NCBI GenBank assembly: GCA_021464245.1
Contig: JADCRB010000016.1
Coordinates: forward strand, 4,271,250 to 4,335,249
Source: Carallia brachiata
Lineage: Eukaryota > Streptophyta > Magnoliopsida > Malpighiales > Rhizophoraceae
Reading direction: 5' to 3'
Length of the DNA stretch: 64,000 bases
The translations under genes were made by a program, and so were the position numbers. The notes under the pieces were generated by a model. It saw nothing but the letters and a program-made list of their open reading frames with translations. It was not told the origin of the DNA and did no database searches. Every line of letters begins with the position of its first letter. The stretch's first letter is position 1. Below, piece by piece: positions 13,201 through 25,300 of the stretch.

Positions 13201-13720
13201 CTTGTCTACAGGAGAGTTAGTGATCTTGAGGTGATTAGGTACATGATTCTGATTTTACTGGTTATATTAATGACATGAAGTCCTCATTTGGGTATGTGTT
13301 TTTTTTGCTTGGTGAAGCAGCTTCATAGAAAGGTGTAAAATACATACTTACAGCTTCTTCTGCCATAAAAGCAAAGTTTGTCACTTGTTATACTGTTGGA
13401 ACACATGTAATATGACTCAAAATTTTATTTCTGGTATAAAGATAATGGATTCCATCTCTAGACATTTGAGAATTAATTGTGAAAATTCAGCTACTGTGAT
13501 ATTCTCTAAGAATAACGAAATATCCAGTAGTTCCAAACACAATGAGATTAAGTGTCTTACAGTCAAAGATTGAGTTAAGAATGGTGACATTCTTGTTGAA
13601 CATATTGGGACTGATGATATGATAGCAAATCCACGAACCAAGGCTATTGCACCTATTGTTTTCAGACAACGTGTTGAAAATGTGGGTGTTTTGATTTCTT
13701 TTGATATAGTTGGTTAGTGG
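10250..13720 (+). pseudogene. Degenerate copia gag-pol of element 1
   Basis: Separate conserved blocks appear in order in shifting frames. A zinc knuckle with a lost last cysteine (CWFCNKVGHKKKTT) is at about 10433. An integrase core with a DDFSCYNYVYL-like block is at about 11245-11285. RT parts include KPIGCKWIFK (about 12303) and a mutated YVDD region (MYMDNILFA, about 12740). RNase H has INCENSATVIFSKNN at about 13470 followed by HNEIKCL (about 13540). Stops and frameshifts occur throughout, so no functional protein is possible. The order INT before RT places it in Ty1/copia. Confidence 0.8.
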
Positions 13721-13867
13721 GAGTGATTCTTTTATTTTTCTATTTGGATATAGTTACTTTTATGATACAAATTTTGAAATTTAATGTTTATTGATGAATT
13801 TATGAAATAAATATTATCTCAAGATATAGCTATTTTCTTAGTGAAAACGTTGTTTTCTTTCACATAA

Positions 13868-13978
13868 TTGTGAACTGCAGTTGTCTCCTAGGAGAAATAT
13901 ATATTTGAACTGTAGTTGTTTCCTAGGGGAGATGTATTTTAAGCTGCAGCTATTTCCTTAGAGGGATGTATCTTTATT
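13868..13978 (+). repeat. Three tandem ~36-bp units near the 3' end of copia element 1
   Basis: Three diverged units follow each other, built around GAACTGCAGTTGTCTCCTAG, GAACTGTAGTTGTTTCCTAG and AAGCTGCAGCTATTTCCTTAG, each followed by a GA-rich ATGTAT segment. They lie between the RNase H remnant and the polypurine tract. Confidence 0.75.
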
Positions 13979-14320
13979 TATAGTAGCTTTTGTATAAAAG
14001 ACTACAATGAGGACCTTTCACATAATAGTATATAGGATCACTTGGCTATACTTTAAGTGTATCTACACCTACACATTCTAGTAATCATGTTAATGAGTTT
14101 GTTAACTTTAATAATTGTAAATGCACTATACTGATAAATAGTGTATTATTGTCCATAGTTCCAAGTTGAATGTCTCATTGGACTAAATTATGTTTTGAGG
14201 TAAATTTGTTGAGCTATGTTTTGTTTTATGGCTATTAAAGTTGTTATTTGATCCAAGAGTCATTTTCTGAACTTATTTTCAAAATTGACAAAACCAATTA
14301 ATGTTGTCCAAGTGGAAAAA

Positions 14321-14828
14321 TGTAAGAATATTTTTTTATTAGACTGCCATTAATTAGATAGAATATTTTCTTATTAGACTGCCATTAATTAGATTTTTTG
14401 TTTTTATTAAAAGCGGGTCAAATGTGTAGCTTAATTATAGGCCTGATATTATAAAGTGATGTAATGAGTCATATTTACCTCTTACATGTGTACTACAAAA
14501 TTAAGAATGTGTTTTGAGTTTGACCTTGGGTCTAATGTTGTTATTTGGTGTAAAGTATGTTATTAAACCCATAATGAGTAGACTTAATTAGAGTTACAGT
14601 AGCTATGTCCCCTTTCTACATAATGTTAGGTTACATTCAGTTCTTCCCATCAGAGCAATTATGTAGGAGAGGAAGTCTCCAATTTCTAGTGTGCATGTTA
14701 GCGCATGTAATAATACATTTCTTATTCATTGTCAATCTCTACGTTTATGGCGACAAGAGGTACGCCTAATCCTTATTATATTTAATTTATTATGTGATTC
14801 TAATATTAATATAAGATTCTGAAATTAA
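14321..14828 (+). repeat. 3' LTR of copia element 1
   Basis: Right member of the LTR pair. It contains a ~32-bp local duplication near its start (GAATATTTTCTTATTAGACTGCC-like block occurs twice at 14326-14390). The right end is approximate because the terminal CA is mutated. Confidence 0.8.
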
Positions 14829-16437
14829 AAATTTTTTACAAATCCTGTCATGGCTATTACAAGCTCACCTGGGAGCTCGACATGATTGTTTATAGAAAGC
14901 CTGTTTACTAGTACTTTACTGTTATTGCTGCACTGCACAAGTAATGGGAAGCCTGGCATTGTAAGCATACCAACACTGGATAAATATAAATGTATAATGT
15001 GACATAATAAGATATAGCAGCTTTTCCTAGAATATATAACATTACATATTTGATTAACATTTGCATAATTTGTCAGTAAGGTATGTTACTAATAAAGATA
15101 AATTTGATAATAGAGTTCTCTAGTAAGTAGTCAAATAATTTACCATAGTATTTAGTAAATTAAATATTATCTTAGGTTCAAAGTGCAACGACAATCTAAA
15201 TTTCATTTATTATGATTTGACAAACCTTCAAATGACTATATATTAATTTTGTTTTCATATGTCGGTTCTAGGCTAATACAGTACTTCAATTAAGAACTTA
15301 ACAGTTTTATTTGATTAATAGACTAGACCCTAGACCGGTAATAAGACAATGCTCATTTACATTTTATTGAGCATAGCTACATGCCGTTCGGCACTCACAC
15401 GCAACACCTGACTGATTTTTTATTTTAAAATTAAATTTAAATGTATTTGATATAATTTTAAACGTATTTAATATTTTCCAACATTTTTATTTTTTTTATA
15501 AAAATTTTTTTCAAATCTTTTTTTAATGTAGTCAAGACTTTCCTTGTCGGGCAGCACATGACTTTTTAATTTTTTGGATTTATATTTAACAAAACAAAGT
15601 TATTGACGGGACTGGAGTTTGACATATAGATAAGTTAGAGGTGGATTTCACCACTTTTTGCCTTTTTTTTTGCTTTTAAAATATAAGATTTGCGACCAAC
15701 TTTGTAAAATGTGCAACAATATAAAGTACATATGAAACAAACATTGTATAACGTGTAACAACCTCTTGATGCACATTATATAAAACTTGTTACAAATTTT
15801 CATTATTTTATTGCATAATATTTTTTGTATGAGACCCACCATCATCTGTCTATAGCCCGTCTGTTCCCCTGTCCATCAGTCCATGTATTCAAACTCTTAC
15901 ATTTATCGGAAGACTGCATGGCTATGTGAATGTAGGCACATGGAAGGCGTGCCTCACCTGGCCGCAATCTGGAGAAAATGCAAGCATGTGAAATATTTGG
16001 GAAATATTATGTTTTCACTTACTATCTTTAAGCCTTTTGAGAATTTTATCTATAAATTTATTTATTTTTTCTAGAATCCATCCTCCATGTTTCTTTTGTT
16101 AATCTTTTCACTATTTTTTATTAGTTAATTGTTAAGTCTGATATATAACAGTCCAGTCAGTAAAATGTCATCATACTCATATGTCATGTTAGCATTAAAG
16201 GAGGACTTACCAATTATTATTTTTTAAAAATAAATTATGATTTTATGTACTTTTTTCAAAATTATTTTTAATAATAATTAAAATATTGACAATTTTGTTA
16301 CTAAAAAGTAAAACCACTCCCTCTAACAATCTGGTCCCTTTACAACATCAATTATGGCTATCTCCCCCTCTATCTGTTTCACACATGTTGTGAGAGAAAT
16401 GGGGGAGGAATACAGTGCGTCAATAACCATGGATAAA
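14829..16437. other. Intergenic sequence, no gene seen
   Basis: AT-rich spacer without a supported frame on either strand. The first ~150 bp are slightly GC-richer and could be displaced SMG7-like 3' flank; this is inference only. Confidence 0.45.
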
Positions 16438-16848
16438 CGGGGAATAAGGAAAAAAAATTTCTATTATTTAGGAATTTATTAATATTTTATATTTATCATT
16501 ATATTTTATATTTTATTAAGTTAGATATTATATTATTTAAGATCCTATTTAGATTTATTTTCCTATACCGATTTATATTCTATTTAGAATTCTATTCTTA
16601 TTTAGTTTCGTCAGTCTAGCTCTATAAATAGGAACTGGTATTAGTTTTATTATTCAGTCTGTTTATGAGAATTGATAATTTGACATTAAGTTTTGAACGA
16701 ATAGATTTTCGTTAATTTGTGGGTGGATTCCTGCGTGCGTTACAGGTGGATTCCCATAGTTTCCCTATCTTTTGGGTGGATTTTCGTTGTTTTTTTTTTT
16801 TAAATTTTTCGGGCGGACTCTTGAGCTGTTCATGTTCGTCTTATATCA
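16438..16848 (+). repeat. 5' LTR of the PDS5-carrying element
   Basis: The first base is C where the 3' LTR has T (CGGGGAAT versus TGGGGAAC). A TATA box (TATAAATA, 16623-16630) lies in a CTCTATAAATAGG context. The LTR ends in TATATCA. Confidence 0.75.
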
Positions 16849-16850
16849 AT

Positions 16851-16864
16851 TTGATATCATAGCA
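16851..16864 (+). other. Primer binding site
   Basis: TTGATATCATAGCA closely matches the plant initiator-Met-tRNA primer site TGGTATCAGAGC and begins two bases after the LTR end. Confidence 0.7.
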
Positions 16865-16869
16865 AAATC

Positions 16870-17880
16870 TCGATCCAAACTCACGCTTGTTTTCAATCCA
16901 AATTTCGTTTCAATCCTAAACTATATGAAACAAGCTTTCCAAATTTGTTCCTAACATCATTTTACCCAAAATCACTCAAAAACACCTAGAAATTCACAAA
17001 AAAACCATAGAATCAGCTTATGTTTGTCCCTGCTGCTGTCGCCACCTTGCCAGACCACCCCATCACTGCCTGTCGTCGGCCGGTTGTCGGCGATACCCGA
17101 TAACCACATCCCCAGAACTGTTGTTTTTCGATCTACCTTTCCCCAACATTCATGTGCCAAAATAACTCTCGTAAAACCCCTGATAGCTAGCCGGAAGTTT
17201 TTCTTTTTTCCTACCTCGCATTGCCTCCTCTTTGCTCATGATCCTTCATTGTCGTCTACATAAACTAACCTAGAAATAATCACTGGCCTTTGATCTATCC
17301 TTTTCGGCCATTACCTTACCGTTTGGAAGCCTCAACGTCGCCATTGATTATTTTCTCTGTGCGCCATCGTTTATTCTCCCACTAATCCTTCCATGTTGAG
17401 GCTTTATTCTTTCGCTAGCACCTCTATTCAGCCACCCTTGGCCTCCCCTGACTCCAACGATTGTTCTCTGTCCTCGCCGGAGCCCGCCGCTGCCTCGTTG
17501 GAGTGCATTGCTGCTGGCCGTTGCCCCTCCATAGTCGGTGAATGTTTCAAAATATTTCCTTTGCTTTGAAATTAGATTAATAGTTAGTTTATTTTTCAAA
17601 TAAATTTGTGTTGGATTAAACAAAAAAAAGAAAAGAGACAAGTTATTGACCGAAAAGATAAAAAAAAATGATCTGTTTTTTCAATTTTAAGGTCTTTTTT
17701 GAGTCAAGAGTCAATGTTTTAAGTGTCATAGCGTGTCTTTGAAAAAATAAAAAAATCATCATGTTTTGTCTTTGAGAGGGGAAACAGTATCAGCCCTTGT
17801 TTTTTTTTTTTTATAATTTTTTTTTGAGTAAAAAAAAAAGGAGAGAAGAAATAATATGACAAAAAAAAAAAATGTCTACT
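16870..17880. other. Leader of the PDS5-carrying element, non-coding
   Basis: A GC-richer patch at about 17020-17540 stands out but has no domain I recognise in either direction. The frames seen there are short and unlike known proteins. It may be element leader or further captured host sequence. Confidence 0.4.
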
Positions 17881-17889
17881 ATTCTACAA

Positions 17890-18670
17890 AGACAAATTTG
17901 GTATGCTAGACAAAGGTTACAAAGTCCTCCCGTTTACAATGGAGGCTTGCTTTCTCTTCTGCACCAAATTGAAGATTATTTGTCGAGATTGCAACAGTAA
18001 GGTAAATTGCCAATTGCCTTGAATCTGTTGATAAAAGCATTCTTCGGGCATCAATTTTTTCAATATTATGATGCTGATGTGAGAATTTCAATTGCTTCAT
18101 GCCTGAGGGAGATTTTGCGGATAACTGCTCTGAATTATTTTTCTTATGATGATGTATTGAGGGATATTTTTCAGTTTGATTGTATCATCGTTTGAAGATT
18201 TTTGTGATGATACTAGTCTTTCTTATGGTAAGAGAATATCGATTCTTGAAACTTTTGCGAGTACGCAGTCTTATTACATGATGATGGATCTTGGCTGTCA
18301 AACATTGATTATTGAGATGTTTCACCATTTCCTCAATCGTGCAAGGGATTATCATCCACAGAGAGTTTTTATGCTAATGGAAGAAATTATGATCCGTGTG
18401 CCAAAAGACAATGAGAATATTTCTCTTGACTTACTTTTCCCGCTATTATATAGTATGGAAAAGGTTCGTACTAAAATTTATCCTATGTCTTATAACTTGA
18501 GATAACAAGTACATAGTAGTTGTGCTTCTAAGATTCAGTCGCACTTGATGTATGCTATCAAATTTTTGGCTTATCTTTGAATCATTATAGTTATGTTGTT
18601 GCTACCACATGCCAAGATATGTTGGAGATTGATGAGCAAATTGATGTTCATGCTATTCAACATGAGGTTA
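17890..18670 (+). pseudogene. Captured PDS5 (cohesin cofactor) gene fragment
   Basis: The reading frames give blocks characteristic of the N-terminal HEAT-repeat part of plant PDS5-like proteins: LLHQIEDYLSRLQQ, DADVRISIASCLREILRITA, then after a frameshift near 18180 VSSFEDFCDDTSLSYGKRIS, LGCQTLIIEMFHHFLNRARD and MEEIMIRVPKDNENI, and finally HYSYVVATTCQDMLEIDEQ at about 18580-18640. About 250 residues run without any intron, which suggests capture of a spliced transcript, although I have not compared it with exon boundaries of a host PDS5 gene. At least one stop (about 17998), one shift near 18180 and one stop near 18503 break it. PDS5 binds cohesin and regulates sister-chromatid cohesion. 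Lying between LTRs with a primer site, it is best read as a transduplicated gene piece. Confidence 0.75.
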
Positions 18671-19246
18671 TTACTTCTACTGATCAAGGTAAGTTTGAAG
18701 ATTACTGGTGTGTTCCAATCAATGCATTTGATGTGGTCATCCAACATGCAACTGAATCAGTCCGTAATGGTGCTTTGGAATTGATGTCCTATGATTTTCC
18801 TCTTCCTATTGAGATGAGCCAGAAATAGCGAAATGAAAATTTTCAAATGAAGTTGCTCTATTGGAAGAAGTAGATCACATTATTGATGAATCAACAACAA
18901 TTGTGTCTTTGTCTCTAGAAATTGATTTGGTTGCTGATGAATTTGTCACACTTGTTGTGAGTAGTGAGACTACACAAGTTGAAGAAGTTGTTATTCCTCC
19001 AAATTTTGTTAGTCTAGTTGCAACTGAAGAGGTTGCACAGATTGCACAACTTATGGATGAAATTGATTTTGTCCTTTTTCTGAATTTTCAATTTTTGATT
19101 TTTCTAGTGGAATTCTTGATGTTTGCTTCGTTGCTGTTGCCTCCAATTTTTCCTGAAGATTTTTCACCAGCTCGAAGGTCGTTTTTTTTCGTTATCCCGC
19201 ACTTTAAAATTCGAGAACAAATTTTTTTTTTCAAGAAGGAGAATAA
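18671..19246 (+). other. 3' interior of the PDS5-carrying element
   Basis: An open frame of unknown, acidic and hydrophobic content runs at 18861-19280 and overlaps the LTR, so it is unlikely to be a real gene. It could be more captured host sequence too diverged to name. It ends in the polypurine region. Confidence 0.4.
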
Positions 19247-19653
19247 TGGGGAACAAGGAAAGAAGATTCTTATTATTTAAGAATTTATTAATATTTTATA
19301 TTTATTATTATATTTTATATTTTATTAAGTTAGATATTATATTATTTAGAATCCTATTTAGATTTATTTTCTTGCTTTCATTTATATTCTAGTTAGAATT
19401 ATATTCTTATTTAGTTTCGTCAGTCTAGCTCTGTAAATAGGAACCAATATAAGTTTTATTATTCAGTCTGTTTATGAGAATTGATAATTTTATACAAATT
19501 TTCTAAACGAATATATTTTCGTTAATTTGCGGGTGGATTCATGTGTGTGTTGCGGGAGGATTTTCGTACTTTTCCTTATTTTTTGGGTGGATTCCCGTTG
19601 TTTTGTCCATTTTTTGAGTGCACTCCTGAGTTGTTCATGTTTGTCCTACATCA
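19247..19653 (+). repeat. 3' LTR of the PDS5-carrying element
   Basis: Starts TGGGGAACAAGG and ends CCTACATCA. Its TATA box is mutated (CTCTGTAAATAGG). Confidence 0.75.
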
Positions 19654-19960
19654 ATAGCTCCCCGAGATTTCTGATGTATGATAAAGATTTTCGTGGGGCC
19701 GTCCTTTGGCTGTTAGATGTGTGAAAGCCAACAAGTTTGAAGGGAAGATCTCGATCTTCCTCAATAGAAGAGGTAACAGGAGTGTTGATCTTGAGGTTCT
19801 TTTGGCACCTAGGATGATGGCTAGGCTTGAATCAGAGGCTGAGTTCATGTAGTATAAAGTATCGGGCTCAATCTTGTATACGAACAAATAGTAAAATATA
19901 GGGTTTCTTAAAGGATTATTGATTTGGTATAAGGACAAATTAGATGAGAGAGAGAGTTTT
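19654..19960. other. Short spacer between retroelements
   Basis: No frame or domain can be supported. It is probably the torn left edge of the - strand copia element 2 or older repeat sequence. Confidence 0.4.
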
Positions 19961-20030
19961 ATTTTTTAGTAATAAAAATTTTTAATGTTTTAATTATTTT
20001 TTAATATTTATTAAAAAATTTTGAAAAATA

Positions 20031-21834
20031 TTAAATTGAAAATCTATTATGCAATGATTGACTATATGTGTATGCATACTGTGATTGGTCATAGGGCATG
20101 TTCTGTATATATGCATGTTGCAATTGACCATGCATATATGAATGCCTATGGAATGGTCTAGCATGCTGTCTAGAGTACATGTATGCATATCTATGAGGCA
20201 CATTTCTATATGAGTGATTTTGTGATGTATAGGCATTTTTTAATGATTGATTATGATGTTGTGCTAATCGACTATAAAATGCAGATGTAAGATCATACCT
20301 TTGCAGTGCATGTGTCTGACCATGAGACAGAGATGACTGACTATGAATGCTTTCGGGTAAAACACACTTGGGTGATTGTGCTTGTGTGTGAACATGAATT
20401 GCCTTGCCCGAAGAAGTGTTGGGTTGATATCCCAAACCACTTTTCTCACTTGGAGGCCTTTGAGAGTCAAAAAGGGTGTCTAGTTTCTCTTTGCTCTTAG
20501 CGAACTTAGAGATTGATTCTTCAAGCTTGGACACTTCCTTATTGAGATGAATATTGTTATCCAAGAGCTTCTCAAGTCTCTTTTTGTTGTAGATAGTTTC
20601 CAACTCACCATTCTTTTTGGTGAGGGACTTGACCTTTTCTTTCAAGGACTCATTTTCATGTTTCATTGATGATATCTCAACATTAAGTTCCTTCTTCTTG
20701 ACAACCACGTTTGCAAGTTTCTTTTCCATGCATACTAATGTTTCATACAACTCATCAATCAATGGTTGATTAGTAAAGGTATCAAAATTAGATTTTACCT
20801 TGTTTTCTTGAGCCATGAATCCAAGTTTGATTCCAATGTCTTCATGATCAGTTTTAGAATCACTCAAGTCATCCCATATAGCCATTAAAGTTTTCTTTGG
20901 TGCTTTCATGTCTTTCTTTTTATAGGTCAGACACTGGGATACTATAAGGCCCGGTTTGCTACAATTGTAACAAATAATTTCATCTTTTTCCTTGCTGTTT
21001 TAGGGTGGATTCGTGCTGGACAGCTTCTTCTTCTTCCAAAGCCGAGAGGCCTTTTTGATTAAGATCATAAGCTCTTCATCATCTTCTTGAGTGAATTTTC
21101 ACTCACTTCATGCTCGTCACTCTCTTTGTTGGATGTTGACTTGAAGGCCATTCCCTTTTTCTTCTCAATGTTTTTCTTTATGAATGTCATCTCGTATGTC
21201 AAGAGAGAATCGATCAATTAATCCAAGGTAAGGGTACTTAGATCCTTGGCTTCCATGATAGCTATTGTTTTGTTGCTCCAAGTATCTAGTAGTGACTGCA
21301 TCAACTTCTTTATAAGCTAAGGTTCATTTATTTGCTTTCCCTAATTCTTCAATGAGTTGGTGATGTTAATGAACCCAATGTACATCTCCGAGATCGTCTC
21401 ATTATTCCTCATTCAAACAACTCATACTCACGTATGAGAAGGTTGATTTTGATGTCTTTGACTTGTGAAGTCCCCTCATAAAGAACTGTCAATCTATCCC
21501 ACATCTCTTCGGTAGTTTTGCATGATGCAATCCTGCTATATTCATGACCTGTCAAAGTACATTGAAGCAAATAGTTTGCCTTGGAATTGAGGGTTAAAAT
21601 TTTTTTCTATTTGGTCGTGAGGATAGTTTGGATAGTTTCAGTTTTATCACTAGAGCTCGCTTCAGATATGGTTTGGATGGTTTTGGCGCCTTGCTCGATC
21701 ACTTTCCAAAGTTCATAATCTAATGATTGGACAAAGCTGATCATTTTGTCTTTCCAGGCATCAAAAAAGGTTCCATAAAAAATGGGTGGTCTAAGGATAT
21801 TTCCTCCCTCTATTTGGCATATTTGGGTTGCCAT
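20031..21834 (-). pseudogene. Copia gag, broken
   Basis: The N-terminus at 21834 has a DUF4219/UBN2-type start (ILRPPIFYGTFFDAWKDKM). The middle is full of stops and shifts. A zinc knuckle with its histidine changed to Leu (CYNCSKPGLIVSQC) lies just upstream of 20909. It runs directly into a 292-residue open tail at 20909-20031, which starts MKAPKKTLMAIWDD, is coiled-coil rich (Lys/Glu heptads, residues ~60-150) and then His/Tyr/Ser/Gln-rich. This order (UBN2, CCHC, acidic linker, coiled coil) is that of SIRE/Tork-like copia gag. The pol that should follow is missing. Confidence 0.75.
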
Positions 21835-21874
21835 AGATCTCTAAAGGGTGTAAAGCCTTTTGATGTAGAGACTT

Positions 21875-21888
21875 GCTCTAATATTACT
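21875..21888 (-). other. Primer binding site of copia element 2
   Basis: On the - strand TAATATTAGAGCAAG matches the initiator-Met-tRNA primer site TGGTATCAGAGCAAG with three changes, directly after the LTR end ACTAACA. Confidence 0.6.
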
Positions 21889-22344
21889 TGTTAGTCTCAG
21901 TATAACCCAAGAGGGGGGTAAATTGGGTATGTTTCGATTCTGGTCAATCAGTGATCTTTTCTGCCTAGTCAGGTACGTATGGTCGATTAGAAGTTTGGTA
22001 TGATCGGTCACACGCCTCATAGAAAATAACTCAACTCCAAAACATTAGTGTACACAGTATAAATAAATTATCAAAAATTGAAAACACAACAGAAAGTAAA
22101 GGAGTTTGAGAGAGATAAGCGTGACACGTATTTTATATTTGTTCGGCCCCAATTAGGATCCAACGTCTAGTTTTTAAGGTTCTTTCCTCGAGATTTCCAC
22201 TAACACCAAATCCTTTTCTTTAGAGGGTGGTGATAAACCCTTACAAGTTTTTGACGTTAGCTTCCATGAAACCTTTTTGAGGAAAGACAGATGCTCCATT
22301 CAATTAAACATGTGAAAGTGATACATCTATTTGCATAAGAGTAA

Positions 22345-25300
22345 AAACATAACTTAAAGTAGTAGGAGACCAATCAAATTCTCCTGATTGGCTAACACCA
22401 CTTGTGCTAATTCATGAGCCACTAGATTGAATCTTCTGTTGACATGATGAGCATCAAAGGACATGAACGAGGACCCCAATGCCTGGACATCCCTAGCCAA
22501 TTGGAACACCATGGACTGACCACCATATGGTCTGGAAATTGCCATAATGGATGACATATAGTCAGACTTTATGACAACCTGAGGAAGTTGCAGTTCACAA
22601 GCCTTCTACACAGCATGCTTGATAGCCAGCAGTTTTAGAGTTAAGGGGTCGAAAATACTAGCACATCCTCTTGAAACAGCTAGCAGAGGCTTTCCTTCAT
22701 GGTTGCAGAACACCCATCCCATACCTTTTCAGTTTGGAGTGATAGCTACATTCGTATTAATTTTGATAACTCCCACTTCAGGTGATGTCCATGATAAAGC
22801 TTCAAGTTGATTGGTTTGCTTGATCTGTACATTGTTTCTGGCTGCAAGATTAGGGTCCTTCCTCATGGATTCCACTTGAAAACCCTCACAAAGCTTAAAA
22901 GCTAGTTGAACGATCTCCTTTGGCAACAAGGATTTACGTTCCATCACCAGCATATTTCTTGCTTTCCAGATCGCCCAAGCTAGCATCCCAATCCATTCAA
23001 CACATTCCTTATCCCCCCTATTCAGCCACCTGTCAAACCACTTTGCAAAATTAGTCATAGGCAAGTCATGGATGCGAATGGACAGTGGGCCAATAAACCA
23101 CATTGCCACAGCCCGAGGACATCCTAGGAGTGCATGGAAAATTGTTTCCTCACAATAACCACAATAACCACAATCCCCATCTAAATGGAGCCCCTTGGAT
23201 CTAAGTCTCACGTTGGAAGGGAGGAAATCTCTACAAGCCAGCCACAAGAATTGCTTTACTTTCCCAGGAATTTTCAAGCCCCATAACTCCTTCCAACTAC
23301 AAGCCATAGCGCTAGAAAGTCGATGGCCCGTAGATGAGGAGGAAGCACCGCCAAACCATGACAGAATTAATTTGTAGGCACTACGAACTGTATAAACTCC
23401 GTTTCTATCAAAATGCCAGAAAATTTTATCCTCCATAATCCTTGCACACAAGGGGATTTCTAAAATTTGTAGGGCCTCATCTTCCGTAAAATAATGTCGT
23501 ATTAATCCCTCTCTCCACCATCGCAGGTCAGGATCAATCAAAGAAGCTACAAAATCAAACTCCAGCAGAAGCCGCGGGGAGAGAACCCAAAAACCATTTT
23601 GATTAGGAAGCCATGGGTTGTCCCAAAATTTCACTTTTGTGCCATCACCAATATCCATCTGATCCCCGTCTTTACCATAGCTCGTGCCTACGAGATACTG
23701 GGCCATGTAAGGCTTGGCCTAGGTCCTAACTCAAAGCTTAGGAAAGTTCCGTTTGGGAAATATCTTGCTTGAAAAAATCTTGCCATCAATGATTCGAGGG
23801 TTAGAAATAATGCGTCAGGCTTTCTTCCCCACCAAAGCCAAATTGAATTGTGCAAAGTCTCTAAATCCAAGACCCCAGATTCTTTCGAGATAGCCATTTT
23901 CTCCCAAGAAGCCCAATGGATTTTTCTGTTTTGATCAGCATTACCCCACCAAAATCGATTCACCAATCTAGCTATCGCACTATGCACATTATCAAGTAGT
24001 AGGAAACAGTTCATGGAATAATTCGGTATAGCTGAATCACTGATTTTATTAATACTTCTTTACCTGCCTTTGACAACAAAGACTCTTTCCACCCTGTCAG
24101 CTTCTTCCTAACTCGTCTAGTACCAAGTTGAAAGCATCTCTCTTCGAGTGACTGATAAGCAAAGGGAGGCCAAGGTATCTTCTAGGACCAACAACAACCG
24201 ACACATCAAAACATCCTTTGATGGAATTTCTAACATCCTCAGGCACTGAACGGCTAAAAAAAAATTCAGTCTTGTCCAGATTAACCTTTTGTCCCAATGC
24301 ACTTTCATATTGAGCAAGGAGAGATTTTATATTTTGGCACTTTAAAAGAGAAGCCTTAGCAAACAGCAGACTATCATCGACAAAAAATAGGTGAGAGAGT
24401 CTGGGGGCACGCTTGTTAATCTGCAATCCATGAGTGACTCCTGTGGTGCTGCCCTATTAATCAAAGCGGATAAACCTTCCATGCAAAATAAGAAGAGATA
24501 TGGGGATAATGTATCCCCTTACCTCAAACCCCTTGTAGGATAAAATTTTTCTTGTGGTCTAGAATTAATAACTAGAGAGTAAGAAATAGAGGTCACATAA
24601 GACATTACCAGTTGAATCCAATTTTGCCTAAACCCCATCCTTGCCATAATAGCTTCTAGAAATGACCATTCAACACAGTCATAGGCCTTACTCATATCGA
24701 GTTTAATAGCAACATGTATAGATTTACCTACGGAGTGACCCTTCATCTGATGGAAGGCCTCAAACGCCACAAGAAAATTATCAATGATTAGACGTTCAGG
24801 CACAAAGGCACTTGAGGCTCCAAGATGATTTGGGGGAAGAAAGATTTCAATCTATTTGCAATGGTCTTTATGATGAGCTTGAAGACCACATTGCATAAAC
24901 TGATTGGTCTGAAGTCTTTTCAGCCTTTAGGAACTTGCACCTTTGGAATGAGGACCACATTAGTGTGGTTCAAAGGAGCTGGATCTGAGCCTCCATTGAG
25001 AACAAATAAGACCGCGGCAAGAACATCATCAGCTACAATATGCCAGTAGTTCTGAAAAAATACTGCAGGGAAACTATCAGGGCCTGGGCTTTTATAGGGT
25101 GCATCTGCTGTAAGGATTGGAAGATTTCTTCTTTTGAGAATGGTTGACACAAACCTATTCTTCATTTCCTCAATGACACACGGAACCACTGCATCTACGA
25201 CAGGTAACATATCACCGGTCCCCTGCGAAGTAAATAAAGATTAAAAATAAGACAGTAAAATAGCTACTATGTCAGAGAATTCTGTATGAGAACCTCCATG

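Larger units (their letters stand above)
7911..14828 (+). mobile_element. Old Ty1/copia retrotransposon directly downstream of the SMG7-like gene
   Basis: Two direct repeats frame the element: 7911-8399 and 14321-14828, both starting TGTAAGAATAT and sharing long blocks (for example CTTACATGTGTACTA and CATGTTAGCG). The base before the second LTR is preceded by a polypurine-like AAGTGGAAAAA (14310-14320). The interior holds gag, integrase, RT and RNase H remnants on the + strand in copia order, all with many stops and shifts. The LTRs differ at many positions and in several indels, so the insertion is old. Target duplication is not clear (AAAAC on the left, no exact match on the right). Confidence 0.85.
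16438..19653 (+). mobile_element. Non-autonomous gypsy-like LTR element carrying a PDS5 fragment
   Basis: LTRs of 411 and 407 bp (16438-16848, 19247-19653) share blocks such as TTAGTTTCGTCAGTCTAGCT and TATTCAGTCTGTTTATGAG. The 5' LTR is followed by an initiator-Met-tRNA-like primer site (TTGATATCATAGCA, 16851-16864). The 3' LTR is preceded by a polypurine stretch (AAGAAGGAGAATAA). The last interior bases before it resemble the AATTCGAGGACGAA-type 3' end of chromovirus gypsy elements. No gag or pol is present; the 2.4-kb interior holds a host gene piece. Flanks ATAAA and ATAGC match only partly, so the target duplication is weak. Confidence 0.8.

Noticed and set aside
17348..17641. 97-residue Gly/Arg-rich - strand frame
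   Set aside because: Lies in the element leader, antisense to the element, with no domain; probably due to local GC-richness.
18861..19280. 139-residue + strand frame as a gene
   Set aside because: It runs into the 3' LTR and has no recognisable domain; likely chance or decayed cargo.
16433..19658. Clean 5-bp target duplication for the PDS5-carrying element
   Set aside because: Flanks are ATAAA and ATAGC; only three bases agree, so it was not claimed.
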